A DNA stretch of 64,000 nt from positions 62,001 to 126,000 of the forward strand of contig NW_001799632.1 in the NCBI RefSeq assembly GCF_000165425.1, given 5' to 3'. The stretch's first letter is position 1; every line of letters begins with the position of its first letter. The notes under the pieces were generated by a model. That model saw only the letters and a list, made by a program, of their open reading frames with translations. It did no database searches and was not told the origin of the DNA. This document shows positions 63,667 through 64,000 of the stretch, one piece after another. The stretch comes from Paramecium tetraurelia (taxonomy: Eukaryota; Ciliophora; Oligohymenophorea; Peniculida; Parameciidae). Both the position numbers and the translations under genes were made by a program.

Positions 63667-64000
63667 TCATTGAAATGATGAAAAATGTTCTACACGTAAT
63701 ACATTAGAATTGAATTTTTGAATTTGATGATTGTCTTTAAAATCTATCAATAATGTTTTGTCTTCAATTTATATTTTTAAATTATCTAGGTAATAAAACA
63801 GACAAACTTATTTTTCTAATTCCTATTCAAGTGATTGTTCTATATTTAGGTTAGATTCACCTTCTAAACCCTCTTGCTGCTTTAAATTCATATTTGATAA
63901 TTCTCCTTAGGGGAACTTAGGATAATCTATTTATTCTTACTATTAAATTAGCAAAATGAGAGCTGTCTTTTTGATCTAATAATCCATATTTATCAATTAG
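63667..64000 (-). CDS. 3' end of an unknown gene (5' part outside window)
   Basis: TGA at 63667-63669. Reading back, the last exon ends VLRVEHFSSFQ and includes VCLFYYLDNLKIQIEDKTLL then IDFKDNHQIQKF. A 25-nt intron (ends AAG) joins it to LIDKYGLLDQKDSSHFANLI at the right edge. The CLFYYLDNLKIQI...TLLIDFKD pattern could be a beta-sheet domain such as a polo box, but this is a guess. About 100 residues are visible. Confidence 0.55.

Noticed and set aside
63667-64000. Polo-box assignment for the right-edge gene
   Set aside because: Only ~100 residues are visible and the resemblance is a loose beta-strand pattern, so no family is named.

Overview
This window is nuclear DNA from a ciliate and looks like the macronuclear genome of a Paramecium or a close relative. 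Long open frames appear only if TAA and TAG are read as glutamine and TGA is the sole stop (ciliate nuclear code). Coding regions are broken by very short GT..AG introns, almost all 20-31 nt. Most end in TAG, but several clear ones end in AAG. The DNA is very AT-rich, genes are tightly packed on both strands, and intergenic gaps are often under 300 bp. Without this code and these introns nearly every gene looks like a string of fragments. Most calls below rest on joining exons across introns that restore a recognisable protein and a coding length divisible by three.

Left third (1-19702): a partial giant TmcB-like PAS membrane protein (-), an AXDND1-like axonemal dynein light-chain-domain protein (-), glucosamine-6-phosphate synthase with an unusual N-terminal extension (-), two tandem tiny MGxCxxS lipidation-type proteins (+), a protein kinase (-) and a second TmcB-like protein (-). 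The third TmcB-like gene (19802-24865, +) starts 99 bp away from the second, head to head.

Middle (25214-43791): tRNA-Trp(CCA), then an enzyme block on the - strand: aspartate aminotransferase, class I aldolase, a monomeric sarcosine-oxidase-type flavoprotein, a two-TM protein and a hormone-sensitive-lipase-type hydrolase. Next come a LITAF-domain protein (+), an EGF-TM-RING-H2 ubiquitin ligase (-), a small PP1-binding-like protein (+), a 970-aa disordered Q/N-rich protein (+), a head-to-head pair of unknown paralogues separated by 50 bp, and a RING-CH membrane protein (+).

Right third (43792-64000): a U14-like C/D snoRNA in an intergenic stretch, an alveolin with tandem V/Q repeats, a small unknown gene, a dual-specificity phosphatase convergent with a NEK-like kinase, an MFSD1-like transporter, a PPIE-type RRM protein lacking a cyclophilin domain, a polytopic membrane protein with an apparent one-base frameshift, a Qa-SNARE syntaxin, an unknown basic protein, a small Tim chaperone, a DHHC palmitoyltransferase, a decayed or unresolved gene, and the 3' end of another gene at the right edge.

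Common themes are membrane and cortex biology (SNARE, DHHC, RING ligases, LITAF, alveolin, lipid-anchored micro-proteins), cilia (AXDND1) and phosphorylation control. I see no operons, CRISPR arrays, viral copies or transposons.
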